Assembly (NCBI GenBank): GCA_938005655.1
Contig: CALLNA010000064.1
Location: forward strand, 1 to 26,890
Direction of reading: 5' to 3'
DNA length: 26,890 nt
Origin: an uncultured Novosphingobium sp.
GTDB lineage: Bacteria > Pseudomonadota > Alphaproteobacteria > Sphingomonadales > Sphingomonadaceae
Of this stretch, positions 17,457-25,035 are shown piece after piece. The notes under the pieces are model-generated. The model searched no databases. It saw only the letters and a list, made by a program, of their open reading frames with translations, and was not told the origin of the DNA. How positions within the stretch are numbered: the first letter of the stretch is position 1; every line of letters starts with the position of its first letter. Position numbers and translations under genes: made by a program.

Positions 17457-17559
17457 GCGATTGTAGCCGATATCACGTGCGGAAGGGTCCCGATGCAGGC
17501 GGCGCGAGGAATTCGCGCGAGGAGAGGTCCGTTCCGCTGGATACGGAGGGAGGAGGAGA

Positions 17560-17589
17560 GGCTTGCCGGCGTTTATCCACCGGCAAGCC
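17560..17589 (-). terminator. Candidate terminator of the small membrane-protein operon
   Basis: GGCTTGCCGG (17560-17569) and CCGGCAAGCC (17580-17589) form a perfect 10-bp stem with a 10-base loop, 38 bases past the stop at 17627. On the minus strand it is followed by the pyrimidine tract TCTCCTCCTCCC, which is only a moderate match to a T-run. Confidence 0.5.
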
Positions 17590-17626
17590 CGAAGGGAAGC
17601 GGCCTAACGCCCGGACGCCGGACGGC

Positions 17627-18220
17627 TCACGGATGCCGGTCGCGCAGCCGTCCGCCGATCACCGCGCTGACGCTGGCGATGAAGGCGCCGAGCAGCATCG
17701 AGAAGCCGGTGAACAGGGCGACGGTCGTGGCGGCCTTGCGCGCTTCCTCGGCCGCGGCGGCGGTCAGGCTCGGGTCGTCGGGCAGCGGCGGCGCGGCAAA
17801 CCCGGCGAGCGCCGAGATCAGCACCGCGACGCCAGCGACGACGATCGTCGCCAGGGCCCAGGTGATCAGCCCCTGGGCGGTATCGCGGAAGAAGGTCTCG
17901 TCGCCGTGCAGGCTGTACCACCGCGTCCGCATCCGGCCCGCGAGGTAGCCGCCGACCGCCGAGGACAGCCATTGCATGACGATCAGCCAGATTCCCGCGC
18001 CGATCGAGAAGGTCGTCGCCGAAGGCCCGACGCCGGGCCAGGGCGAGACGGCGGCGAGGCCGAAGCCCGCGCCGATCGCCAGGAGCACGAGGCTGATCGC
18101 GATCGCCGTGACCGCGCCGGCCCAGATCGCCGCCCAGCCGACGCCGGAGGCCTCGGCCTGGACTTCGTTGACCGCCGGATAGAACACCGGGTCGAGCGTG
18201 GAGCGCCAGATGTCGGTCAT
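17627..18220 (-). CDS. Conserved hypothetical multi-pass membrane protein
   Basis: A 197-residue protein with four or five membrane segments, near residues 27-52, 70-92, 117-142 and 165-190. The loop YSLHGDETFFRDTAQGLITW lies between the second and third. I recognise it as a hypothetical protein type common in alphaproteobacteria, without a known function. The ATG at 18220 lies four bases after the stop of the 25-residue peptide and has no ribosome site of its own, so it is probably translated by coupling. The longer open frame upstream would overlap that peptide and is not credible. Expression probably comes from the EcfG-type promoter at 18339-18363. Confidence 0.8.
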   Translation of the reverse strand: MTDIWRSTLDPVFYPAVNEVQAEASGVGWAAIWAGAVTAIAISLVLLAIGAGFGLAAVSPWPGVGPSATTFSIGAGIWLIVMQWLSSAVGGYLAGRMRTRWYSLHGDETFFRDTAQGLITWALATIVVAGVAVLISALAGFAAPPLPDDPSLTAAAAEEARKAATTVALFTGFSMLLGAFIASVSAVIGGRLRDRHP

Positions 18221-18224
18221 GGCG

Positions 18225-18302
18225 TCAGTGCCAGAACAGGGCGAGAAGAATGATGATCGGCAGCGGCACGCCCAGGAGCCACAACAAAATTCCCTTACCC
18301 AT
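18225..18302 (-). CDS. 25-residue hydrophobic membrane peptide
   Basis: A tiny gene that begins MGKGILLWLLGV, continues PLPIIILLALFWH and ends at TGA 18227-18225. It is one predicted membrane helix with a central Pro-x-Pro kink. GGGAAG lies about ten bases before the ATG. An EcfG-type promoter sits 37 bases upstream, and the next gene starts four bases after the stop, so it is the first cistron of a stress operon. I recall near-identical peptides annotated as hypothetical in other alphaproteobacteria but could not check this. Its role is unknown; membrane stabilisation or regulation of its partner is a guess. Confidence 0.75.
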   Translation of the reverse strand: MGKGILLWLLGVPLPIIILLALFWH

Positions 18303-18338
18303 CGTTCGATCTTCCCACTGGTTGCTGGTGAACCGACG

Positions 18339-18363
18339 AACGCCACGTCGCGGATAATGTTCC
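18339..18363 (-). promoter_or_regulatory. EcfG-type general-stress promoter for the 25-aa peptide operon
   Basis: On the minus strand GGAAC (18363-18359), 16 bases, then CGTT (18342-18339). This fits the EcfG consensus GGAAC-N16/17-CGTT exactly. It lies 37 bases ahead of the ATG at 18302. Confidence 0.82.
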
Positions 18364-18403
18364 GTTCGTCCGCGCGATTTGTGGGAAGGAGGAAGGGAGG
18401 CCT

Positions 18404-18434
18404 CCGCGCCGCGGCAAGCGACCGCGAGGCGCGG
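18404..18434 (-). terminator. Candidate terminator of the CHAP-domain gene
   Basis: The plus-strand arms are CCGCGCC-GCGG (18404-18414) and CCGC-GA-GGCGCGG (18422-18434): an 11-bp stem with a two-base bulge, 15 bases after the stop at 18449. On the minus strand a pyrimidine tract, CTCCCTTCCTCCTTCCC, follows. It resembles the terminator at 17560-17589 in style. Confidence 0.5.
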
Positions 18435-18448
18435 GCCGGCAAGCCGCG

Positions 18449-19033
18449 CTAGGGCGTCCGGGTCCCCGGAAGGCCGGCCGGACCGGCCTCGTCCGCGCGG
18501 GAAGCGAGCTGGATCGGGCGGGCATCGACCTGCGGGATATCGCCCGGTCCCTTGTCCGGATAGATGAAGCCGTAGGTCGCGTTCTCGCGCTGCCCCAGGG
18601 TGCCGCTCGGCGCATACCAGACGCGCACGCGGCTCCAGTCGCCCGCCGCCGAGACGTCCTCGGCCAGGGCGCTCCGCTCGATCATCCCGGGCCGCGACCA
18701 GTTGGCGTGGTTGAGCAGCACCCGGCGCTCGTCGACGATCCGGCCGACCACGGCGACATGGCCGAGCGGCATCGCGCTGCTCGAGCGGAAGGCGAGGACC
18801 GCGCCGACCCTGGGTCGCTGCCCGCGCTCATAGACGCCGGCCGCCTGCTGCCACCATGTATGCGCGTTGCCGCGAATCTCGATGCCGGAGACCGAGCGCG
18901 CATAGGGCACGCATTGCAGCACGCCGCGCGCCTCGGCAGCCGGAGGACAAAATGCCAACGCCGCCAGCAACGGCGCGATCGCCAGGCACCGGCGAGCGCC
19001 GTTCAAAAGACTATCGATCACGAGATTTCCCAC
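18449..19033 (-). CDS. Exported CHAP-domain protein (putative peptidoglycan amidase/endopeptidase)
   Basis: A 194-residue protein. An N-terminal signal peptide (about 1-35, core LAIAPLLAALAFCPPAAEA) is followed by a CHAP fold: Cys41 in LQCVPYARSVSG, His92 in PLGHVAVVGRI, and the polar LLNHANW motif (107-113). These are the expected catalytic positions of papain-like enzymes that cut peptidoglycan peptide bonds. The C-terminal 50 residues (YGFIYPDKGPGD onward) look flexible. The GTG at 19033 is used as start; a GTG at 19021 is possible. A TATAAC at 19060-19055 on the minus strand is a plausible -10, but no EcfG site was found. The role is cell-wall remodelling, by family analogy. Confidence 0.85.
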   Translation of the reverse strand: MGNLVIDSLLNGARRCLAIAPLLAALAFCPPAAEARGVLQCVPYARSVSGIEIRGNAHTWWQQAAGVYERGQRPRVGAVLAFRSSSAMPLGHVAVVGRIVDERRVLLNHANWSRPGMIERSALAEDVSAAGDWSRVRVWYAPSGTLGQRENATYGFIYPDKGPGDIPQVDARPIQLASRADEAGPAGLPGTRTP

Positions 19034-19349
19034 ACCGTCCAGAATTTCAGATATGTTATATCGTCACTGGATTTTGGGCAGTCCCCATGGCGGGATGCCG
19101 CCGCGCTCCTGGAACCATTCATCGCGATTCCGGTGGCGGAAGCGCCCACTAGCAAGGCCCCGGCCCGGGGACACGCCGCTTTCGATTGCGGGAGCGCGGC
19201 GAACGACGAATCGACTGCGGCCGCCGCAAGGGGCCTCGCGCGGCCGCGGGTCCGCGCGGGCTCACCCCTCCGGACGGGATCGTCCGAAGGTGGGTTTCCG
19301 CCCGTTTTTCGCCCGATCAGCAGCGCGGCGCCAATCTTTCCGGACCTCC

Positions 19350-19375
19350 GGAACCGAGGGCTCGCGAGGCGCGTT
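19350..19375 (+). promoter_or_regulatory. EcfG-type general-stress promoter for the glycosyltransferase gene
   Basis: GGAAC (19350-19354), 17 bases, then CGTT (19372-19375), 49 bases before the ATG at 19425. The rest of the 391-base gap from 19034 contains no credible gene: the open frames there have no ribosome site and no recognisable protein character. Confidence 0.78.
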
Positions 19376-19424
19376 AAGGCTGGCGAAAGCTTTCCCCCGA
19401 AGCTCCCCCGATCAGGAACCGCGA

Positions 19425-21793
19425 ATGCCCTCCCCCGACCCGATTTCCCCCTCCTTGCGTCAGGCCGCCGCCATCGTCCCCCTGCTCAGCGCACCCGAGG
19501 CGCCGCCGCGCGTCGACCCGCGCACCCGGATCGCGCTGGTCGGCACCTATGCCCCGCGCCAGTGCGGCCTCGCGACCTTCACCACCGACGTCCACCGCCA
19601 GTTGATCCGCCACACCCCGGACTTCGCCGTCGACGTCTATGCCCTCGACGAGACCGGCTCCTCGGTCGAATACGGAGACATCGCCGCGACCATCGCCCAG
19701 CAGGACCCGGCGAGCTATCGCGCTGCCGCCCGGCAGATCAACCGCTCCGGCGTGGGCGCGGTCTGGCTCCAGCACGAATTCGGCATCTTCGGCGGCCCGG
19801 ACGGCGAGATGGTCTGCGATTTCGTCGACCGGATCGCCGCCCCGCTGATCTTCACCTTCCACACCGTCCTGTCCGAGCCCTCGGAGCGGCAGCGGCGCAT
19901 CGTCGAGCACCTGCTCGGCCGCGCCAGCCGGGTCATGGTCATGTCCGAGCACGGCCGCGACATCCTGATCGCGGACTACGACGCCCCGCCCGCGCTGATC
20001 GAGGTCATCCCCCACGGCGCGCCCGACCGGCCCTTCGGCCGCGAGGAGGAGTTCAAGGCCCGGCTCGGCCTGACCGGCCGCGAGGTGATGACGACCTTCG
20101 GCCTGCTCGGCCCCGGCAAGGGCCTGGAGCACGTGATCGAGGCCCTGCCGGCGATCGTCGCCGCCCATCCCCGGCTGCTCTACCGGATCGTCGGCGTGAC
20201 CCACCCGAACCTCGTCGCGCGCGAGGGCGAGGCCTATCGCGAGAAACTTCAGGCGCTTGCCGATAAGCTCGGCGTAAGCAAATATATCGCCTGGGAAAAC
20301 CGCTTCCTCGACACGGCCGAGCTGCTCGACCAGATCGAGGCTTCGGACATCTACATCACGCCTTATTCCAACCTCCAGCAGGCGACCTCGGGCACGCTCA
20401 GCTATGCCGTGGCGCTGGGCAAGGCGGTGATTTCGACCCCCTACGTCCACGCCCGCGAGCTGCTCGCCGACGGGGCCGGGGTCCTGGTCGAGCCCAATTC
20501 CGCGCAGGCCCTGGCCGAGGCGGTGATCGCCCTGCTCGACGATCCCGCGCAGCTTGCGGCGACCAAGCGCCGTGCCTACGCCAAGGGCCGCGGCACGATC
20601 TGGGCGGAGTTCGCCCGGGCCAGCGCCGGGCTCGTCCGCGGCGCGATCCGCGCCCAGCCGGCCGGGGTGAGCCCGGCCCTGCTCGGCACCCTCCCCGGCC
20701 TGGCTGCCGTGTTCGAGATGACCGACGCGACCGGGATGCTCCAGCACTCGATCGGCGTGGTGCCCGACCGCAACCACGGCTACTGCATCGACGACAACGC
20801 CCGCGCCCTGATCCTGATGAACCTGGCCGAGGGGATCGAGGCCGACGAGCGCCGCGCCCGCAGCATCGTCTTCGCCAGCTTCATGCAGCACGCCTGGAAT
20901 CCTGAGGCGCGGCGCTTCCGCAACTTCATGCGCTTCGACCGGACCTGGTGCGAGGACATCGGCTCGGAGGATTCGAACGGCCGGGCGCTGTGGGCGCTGG
21001 GTCACACCGCCGAACGCTCGCCCGATGCCGACCTGCGGCGCTGGGCGCTGTGCTGGTTCGACGACACGGCCCCCGCGCTCGCCGAGATGGGCTCGTGGCC
21101 TTCACCATGCTCGGTGCCGCCGCCGTGCTGCGCGGCGCCGGCAGCCATGCCCGGGCCGAGGCGATCCTCGACGCGGGCGGCGCGCTGCTCCAGCGCCTGG
21201 TCGACTCCGCGCGGCGGCCCGACTGGGCCTGGTTCGAGGCCGTGCTCGGCTACGACAACCCGCGCCTCTGCCAGGCGCTGATCGAGGCCGGCCACGTCCG
21301 CGGGCGGCATGACTGGATCGTCCTCGGGGTCGAGACCCTGAACTGGATCGCCGTCCGCCAGACCTCGGCCGAGGGGCATTTCCGCCCGGTCGGCAGCGAG
21401 ACCTTCGGCCGGTCCTACAGCCAGTACCCGTTCGACCAGCAGGCGCTGGAGGCCCAGGCGGCGATCGAGGCCGCCCATTCCGCCTTCGTCGCCACCCGAA
21501 ACCGGCGCTGGATCGACCACGCCCAGACCGCCTACGCTTGGTTCTTCGGCCGCAACGACCGCGGCCTGGCCCTGGCCGACGTCGCCACCGGGCGCTGCCG
21601 CGACGGCATCACCCCGCAGGGCATCAACGAGAACTCGGGCGCGGAATCGATCCTCGCCTTCCAGCTCTCCCACTATGCGCTGAGCGGCCTCAGGCGGATG
21701 ACCGCGCAGCCGGCCGCCTCCGTGACCACCGCGCCGCAGCTCGACGCGGGCACGGCGGCGAGTCCGTACCGCAACAGCATCCGCACGGCCTGA
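19425..21793 (+). pseudogene. GT4-type glycosyltransferase with C-terminal toroid-like domain, interrupted by a frameshift
   Basis: The first part (from the ATG at 19425, AGGA upstream) is a GT-B glycosyltransferase: RIALVGTYAPRQCGLATFTT at the N-terminus, WLQHEFGIFGG, VIPHGAPD, the donor-site region TTFGLLGPGKGLEHVIEAL, and TPYSNLQQATSGTLSYAVAL. From about residue 420 a helical domain follows (MLQHSIGVVPDRNHGYCIDD), resembling the alpha/alpha-toroid appended to some GT4 enzymes. At 21096-21100 (TGGCC) the frame breaks. The first frame runs on as arginine/serine-rich junk to TGA 21281, while sensible protein resumes one base earlier (AFTMLGAAAVLRG) and continues to TGA 21793. One added G (TGGGCC) would give a continuous 789-residue protein. 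No signal peptide is present, so the enzyme is cytosolic. The cause may be a real mutation or a sequencing error. Confidence 0.85.
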
Positions 21794-21800
21794 GCGGGAG

Positions 21801-22892
21801 CTAGGACTTCAGCGCCAGCCTGCGCTTGAGGAAGCGCAGGACCGCCGCCTCCTCCGGGGACAGACAGCCGGCCTCGCCCGCGGCCTGCTCCCCGATCCGC
21901 AGCCGCAGGCCGCCTTCCAGGTAGGCCTCGATCACCGCGGGGTGGATGTAGCACTTGCGACAGACCGTGGGCGTGTTGCCGAGGATCGCCGACACCGCCT
22001 GGACCACGGCGCGGACGGTGCGGGCGGCCTGGGCCTTGGTCTCCGCCGGCCCGGCCTCCAGGAAGCCGACCGCGGCCAGCACCGTGCCGGTCCAGGTCCG
22101 GAAGTCCTTGGAGGTCACGTCCGCGCCCGAGACCTCCTTCAGGTAGCGGTTGATGTCGCCCGAGGTCACTTCGTGCTGGACGCCCTCGGCGTCGACGTAC
22201 TGGAACAGGTGCTGGCCCGGCAGCTCCTGCATGGTCCGCACGATCCGGGCGACGCGGCGGTTGCGGATCGACAGGCGCCATTGCTTGCCGCTCTTGCCGA
22301 CGAAGCGGAAGCGCAACTCGGAGCCCTCGACCGCGACGTGGCGGGCCTGCATGGTCGAGAGGCCGTAGCTCTTGTTCGCCTCGGCATAGCGGGCGTTGCC
22401 GACGCGGATCATCGTCGTCTCGAGCAGGTGGACGACCGTGGCGAGCACCTTCTCGCGCGGGAGCCCGCGCCGCGCCATGTCCGCCGCCACCGCGCCGCGG
22501 ATCTTCGGCAGGGCCTTGGCGAAGGCCAGCAGGTGCGCGTACTTGTCGCTGTCGCGCACGGCGCGGAAGTCGTCGTGATAGCGATACTGCTTGCGCCCCC
22601 GGGCGTCCCGCCCACTGGCCTGGAGATGGCCGTTGGCTCGAAGGCAGATCCAGACGTCCTCATAGGCGGGCGGGATCGCCAGGCGGCGGATGCGCTCCAG
22701 CGTCGCGGCGTCGCGCACCGGCGTCCCGTCGGGCAGCCGGGAGCCGAAACGCCGCCCGCGCCGCACCCGGGCGATGCCCGGCGCCTCGTCGCTGACATAG
22801 CGCAGGCCGGCGCTCTCCGCCGCCTCCCGCGAGGGACAATCGCCCGGACTTTCCGCTGTGTTTCCCGCCGCTTGCGCAGACGACTTGGCCAT
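21801..22892 (-). CDS. DNA topoisomerase IB
   Basis: A 363-residue poxvirus-type enzyme that relaxes supercoils through a 3'-phosphotyrosine intermediate. The N-terminal domain spans about 30-110 (LRYVSDEAPGIARVRRG). The catalytic domain has Arg163 in MIRVGNARYAEANKSYGLST, Lys200/Lys203 in VGKSGK, Arg265 in SKDFRTWTGT, and the nucleophile Tyr315 in CRKCYIHP. A C-terminal tail follows. I chose the ATG at 22892. The frame is open to 23033, but that extension would overlap the promoter and the divergent kinase gene. An EcfG-type -10 ends only nine bases upstream, so the mRNA may be leaderless or nearly so, which fits the absence of a ribosome site. The gene is convergent with the glycosyltransferase gene, with a seven-base gap. 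Confidence 0.94.
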   Translation of the reverse strand: MAKSSAQAAGNTAESPGDCPSREAAESAGLRYVSDEAPGIARVRRGRRFGSRLPDGTPVRDAATLERIRRLAIPPAYEDVWICLRANGHLQASGRDARGRKQYRYHDDFRAVRDSDKYAHLLAFAKALPKIRGAVAADMARRGLPREKVLATVVHLLETTMIRVGNARYAEANKSYGLSTMQARHVAVEGSELRFRFVGKSGKQWRLSIRNRRVARIVRTMQELPGQHLFQYVDAEGVQHEVTSGDINRYLKEVSGADVTSKDFRTWTGTVLAAVGFLEAGPAETKAQAARTVRAVVQAVSAILGNTPTVCRKCYIHPAVIEAYLEGGLRLRIGEQAAGEAGCLSPEEAAVLRFLKRRLALKS

Positions 22893-22900
22893 GGCGCGGG

Positions 22901-22925
22901 AACGCCGCGCGCCCTCGCCCGTTCC
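22901..22925 (-). promoter_or_regulatory. EcfG-type promoter for topoisomerase IB
   Basis: On the minus strand GGAAC (22925-22921), 16 bases, then CGTT (22904-22901). It is an exact consensus match in the gap between divergent genes. The expected start of transcription falls at about 22893-22895, one to three bases before the ATG. Confidence 0.78.
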
Positions 22926-22976
22926 CCGCCGGAGGAACCTGTCCACAGCCTGGCGAGCCCCTCGGGCATTTTGTCG

Positions 22977-23001
22977 GGAACGAACGACCCGCGCGGGTGT
23001 T
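22977..23001 (+). promoter_or_regulatory. EcfG-type promoter for the hybrid histidine kinase
   Basis: GGAAC (22977-22981), 17 bases, then GTT (22999-23001); the base before GTT is T instead of the preferred C. It is divergent from the topoisomerase promoter 52 bases away. Transcription would begin near 23008, which excludes the in-frame GTG at 22997 as start codon. Confidence 0.68.
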
Positions 23002-23017
23002 TCCGCGCTGGAGGGAC

Positions 23018-24589
23018 ATGCACCAACCCGCAACCATCGACGGCGAACTTTCCCGGCTCGGGACCCACGCCGACCTGCTCGTCCAGAGCGTGACGGACTA
23101 CGCGATCTACATGCTGGATCGCCACGGCTTCGTCGCGTCGTGGAACGCCGGGGCGGAGCGGTTCAAGGGCTATACCGCCGACGAGATCATCGGCCAGCAC
23201 TTCTCCCGGTTCTACGAGGCGGGCGACCGCGAGGACGGACTGCCGCAGCGCGCGCTGGAGACCGCCGAGACCGAGGGCCGGTTCGAGGCCGAGGGCTGGC
23301 GGATGCGCAAGGACGGCAGCCGGTTCTGGGCCAATGTCGTGATCGTGCCGATCCGCAACGGCGAAAGCGCGCTGATCGGCTATGCCAAGGTGACGCGCGA
23401 CCTGACCGAGCGCCGCGCCGCGCAGGAGGCGCTCGAACGGTCGCAGGAGGCTTTCTTCCATTCGCAGAAGATGGAGGCGATCGGCCAGCTCACCGGCGGC
23501 GTCGCGCACGACTTCAACAACCTGCTCTCGGCGATCATCGGCAGCCTGGACCTGGCCGAGCGCCGCGCCGCGAGCGGGGCCGACATCACCAAGTTCCTGC
23601 GCAACGCCCGGCTCGCCGCCGAGCGCGGGGCGACGCTGACCCAGCGGATGCTGGCCTTCGCCCGCAAGCAGGAGTTGACCATCGCCGCGGTCGACCTCCA
23701 GGCCTCGGTCCGCTCGATGGCCGACCTGTTCTCACGCACGCTGGGCAACGGGGTCGAGGTCGAGATGCATTTCCCCGAGGTCCTGGCCCCGGTCCACGCC
23801 GACGCGGCCCAGCTCGAGCTGGCGCTGCTCAACCTCGTCGTCAACGCGCGCGACGCCATGCCCGAGGGCGGACGCATCGTCGTCTCCGCCCGCACCGAGG
23901 AGGGCGACGGCCTGACCGTCCCGGCCGGGCTCTATTCGGTGCTCAGCGTCACCGACGAGGGCCAGGGGATGGACGCCGAGGCGCTGCGCCGCGCGACCGA
24001 GCCGTTCTACACCACCAAGGGCGTCGGCCAGGGCACGGGGTTGGGCCTGCCGATGGTCCTGGGCATGGCCGAGCAGTGCGGCGGCCGCTTCTGCCTCTAC
24101 AGCACGCCCGGCGTCGGCACCACGGCCGAGCTGTGGCTCAAGGTCGCAAGCGAGGCGGTCGCCCCGCCCCCGCCCCGCGCGGTCAACGACGACTGCGGCC
24201 GAGCGCTCGACATCCTGGTCGTCGACGACGACGCGATCGTGCTGATGAACGCGGTCGCCATGCTGGAGGACATGGGCCACCGCGTCCACGAGGCCGCCTC
24301 GGGCCAGGCCGCGCTCGACGTGCTGCGCGAGCGGCGGATCGACCTCTTGATCACCGACTATGCCATGCCCGGCCTCAACGGCAGCGACCTGATCGAGGCC
24401 GCCCTGGCCCTCCAGCCCCGGCTCAGGACGGCGATGCTGTCGGGCTATGCCGAGCTGCCGGAAGGGGCCGAGCTGCCGGTCCCGCGCCTGGCCAAGCCCT
24501 ACGACGACAGCGACCTGCGCCGGCTGATCGCGGCGGTGATGGACGAGCAGACCTCGGCGGGGCGCAAGCGCGCGGGGAGCGCCGCTTGA
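23018..24589 (+). CDS. PAS-domain hybrid sensor histidine kinase with C-terminal receiver
   Basis: A 523-residue soluble sensor kinase with no membrane segments. A PAS domain (about 20-130, SVTDYAIYMLDRHGFVASWN) has no LOV-type cysteine motif. A HisKA dimerisation helix carries phospho-acceptor His164 in GGVAHDFNNLL. The ATPase domain has the N box LNLVVNARDAMPEGG (271-285), G1 DEGQGMD (313-319) and G2 GTGLGLPMV (339-347). A receiver domain (397-511) has DDD near its start, phospho-acceptor Asp447 in ITDYAMPG, and Lys493 in LAKPY. Phosphate probably passes from His164 to Asp447 and then to an unlinked phosphotransfer protein. The HisKA type differs from the HWE/HisKA_2 kinases that usually drive the alphaproteobacterial stress response. 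GGAGGG directly precedes the ATG at 23018. Confidence 0.92.
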   Translation: MHQPATIDGELSRLGTHADLLVQSVTDYAIYMLDRHGFVASWNAGAERFKGYTADEIIGQHFSRFYEAGDREDGLPQRALETAETEGRFEAEGWRMRKDGSRFWANVVIVPIRNGESALIGYAKVTRDLTERRAAQEALERSQEAFFHSQKMEAIGQLTGGVAHDFNNLLSAIIGSLDLAERRAASGADITKFLRNARLAAERGATLTQRMLAFARKQELTIAAVDLQASVRSMADLFSRTLGNGVEVEMHFPEVLAPVHADAAQLELALLNLVVNARDAMPEGGRIVVSARTEEGDGLTVPAGLYSVLSVTDEGQGMDAEALRRATEPFYTTKGVGQGTGLGLPMVLGMAEQCGGRFCLYSTPGVGTTAELWLKVASEAVAPPPPRAVNDDCGRALDILVVDDDAIVLMNAVAMLEDMGHRVHEAASGQAALDVLRERRIDLLITDYAMPGLNGSDLIEAALALQPRLRTAMLSGYAELPEGAELPVPRLAKPYDDSDLRRLIAAVMDEQTSAGRKRAGSAA

Positions 24590-24647
24590 GGCCCGCCGCC
24601 TCCCCTGCCGTCTCCCCCGCCTTCCCCCTGGCCGCCACGCGGGCGCC

Positions 24648-24672
24648 GGAACGATCCATCCCAGCCGGCGTT
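24648..24672 (+). promoter_or_regulatory. EcfG-type promoter for the 49-aa membrane peptide
   Basis: GGAAC (24648-24652), 16 bases, then CGTT (24669-24672): an exact consensus match, 53 bases before the ATG at 24726 and 58 bases after the kinase stop. Confidence 0.8.
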
Positions 24673-24725
24673 ATCGCCTGTAGGCACTCCACTGCACCCG
24701 GCAATCATAACATAAGGGCCTGATC

Positions 24726-24875
24726 ATGCTGCTGACCATCGCCGCGATCCTGATCGTACTATGGCTGCTCGGCTTCCTGGTGTTCCACATCGCCAGCGGG
24801 ATAATCCATATCCTGATTCTCCTGGCCGTGATCGCCTTCGTCCTGCATCTGTTCAGGAGCAGCCGGGCAACATAG
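24726..24875 (+). CDS. lmo0937/DUF5670-like small membrane protein
   Basis: A 49-residue protein starting MLLTIAAILIVLWLLGFLVF, with two hydrophobic helices joined by HIASGIIH and a short basic tail (FRSSRAT). The WLLGF-x-VFH-x(3)-G-x-IH pattern is that of the lmo0937 family, often found among stress-induced genes. AAGGG lies upstream of the ATG at 24726. It has its own EcfG-type promoter, and a 9-bp inverted repeat begins seven bases after its stop codon. The function of the family is unknown. Confidence 0.82.
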   Translation: MLLTIAAILIVLWLLGFLVFHIASGIIHILILLAVIAFVLHLFRSSRAT

Positions 24876-24882
24876 CCCGGCC

Positions 24883-24917
24883 GAATCGCGCACGGCACCA
24901 GAGGCCCCGCGCGATTC
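24883..24917. repeat. Perfect 9-bp inverted repeat after the 49-aa membrane gene
   Basis: GAATCGCGC (24883-24891) and GCGCGATTC (24909-24917), with a 17-base loop. No T-run follows, so it may be a weak terminator, an attenuator or an mRNA-end stabiliser between this gene and the GH130 gene. I saw nothing else convincing in 24876-25035, and no separate promoter for the GH130 gene. Confidence 0.45.
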
Positions 24918-25035
24918 ACCATTCGAATGACAATCGGGCCGAAGCGGACAACGGCGAGGGTATGGGCGACAAGACGATCCGGCAGCAAGCACGGCGGCGC
25001 TTCGCCGCAGGTTCCGCGCGCGGCGTGATCCGGCC

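Noticed and set aside
17511..17535. GGAAC on the minus strand ahead of the Nramp gene as another EcfG promoter
   Set aside because: At 16-17 bases the -10 reads GAAT or AATT, not CGTT; the match is too poor.
21096..21100. Programmed ribosomal frameshift in the glycosyltransferase gene
   Set aside because: No slippery heptamer or stimulatory structure is evident, and the required shift lies at a plain GC-rich stretch. A lost base is the simpler explanation.
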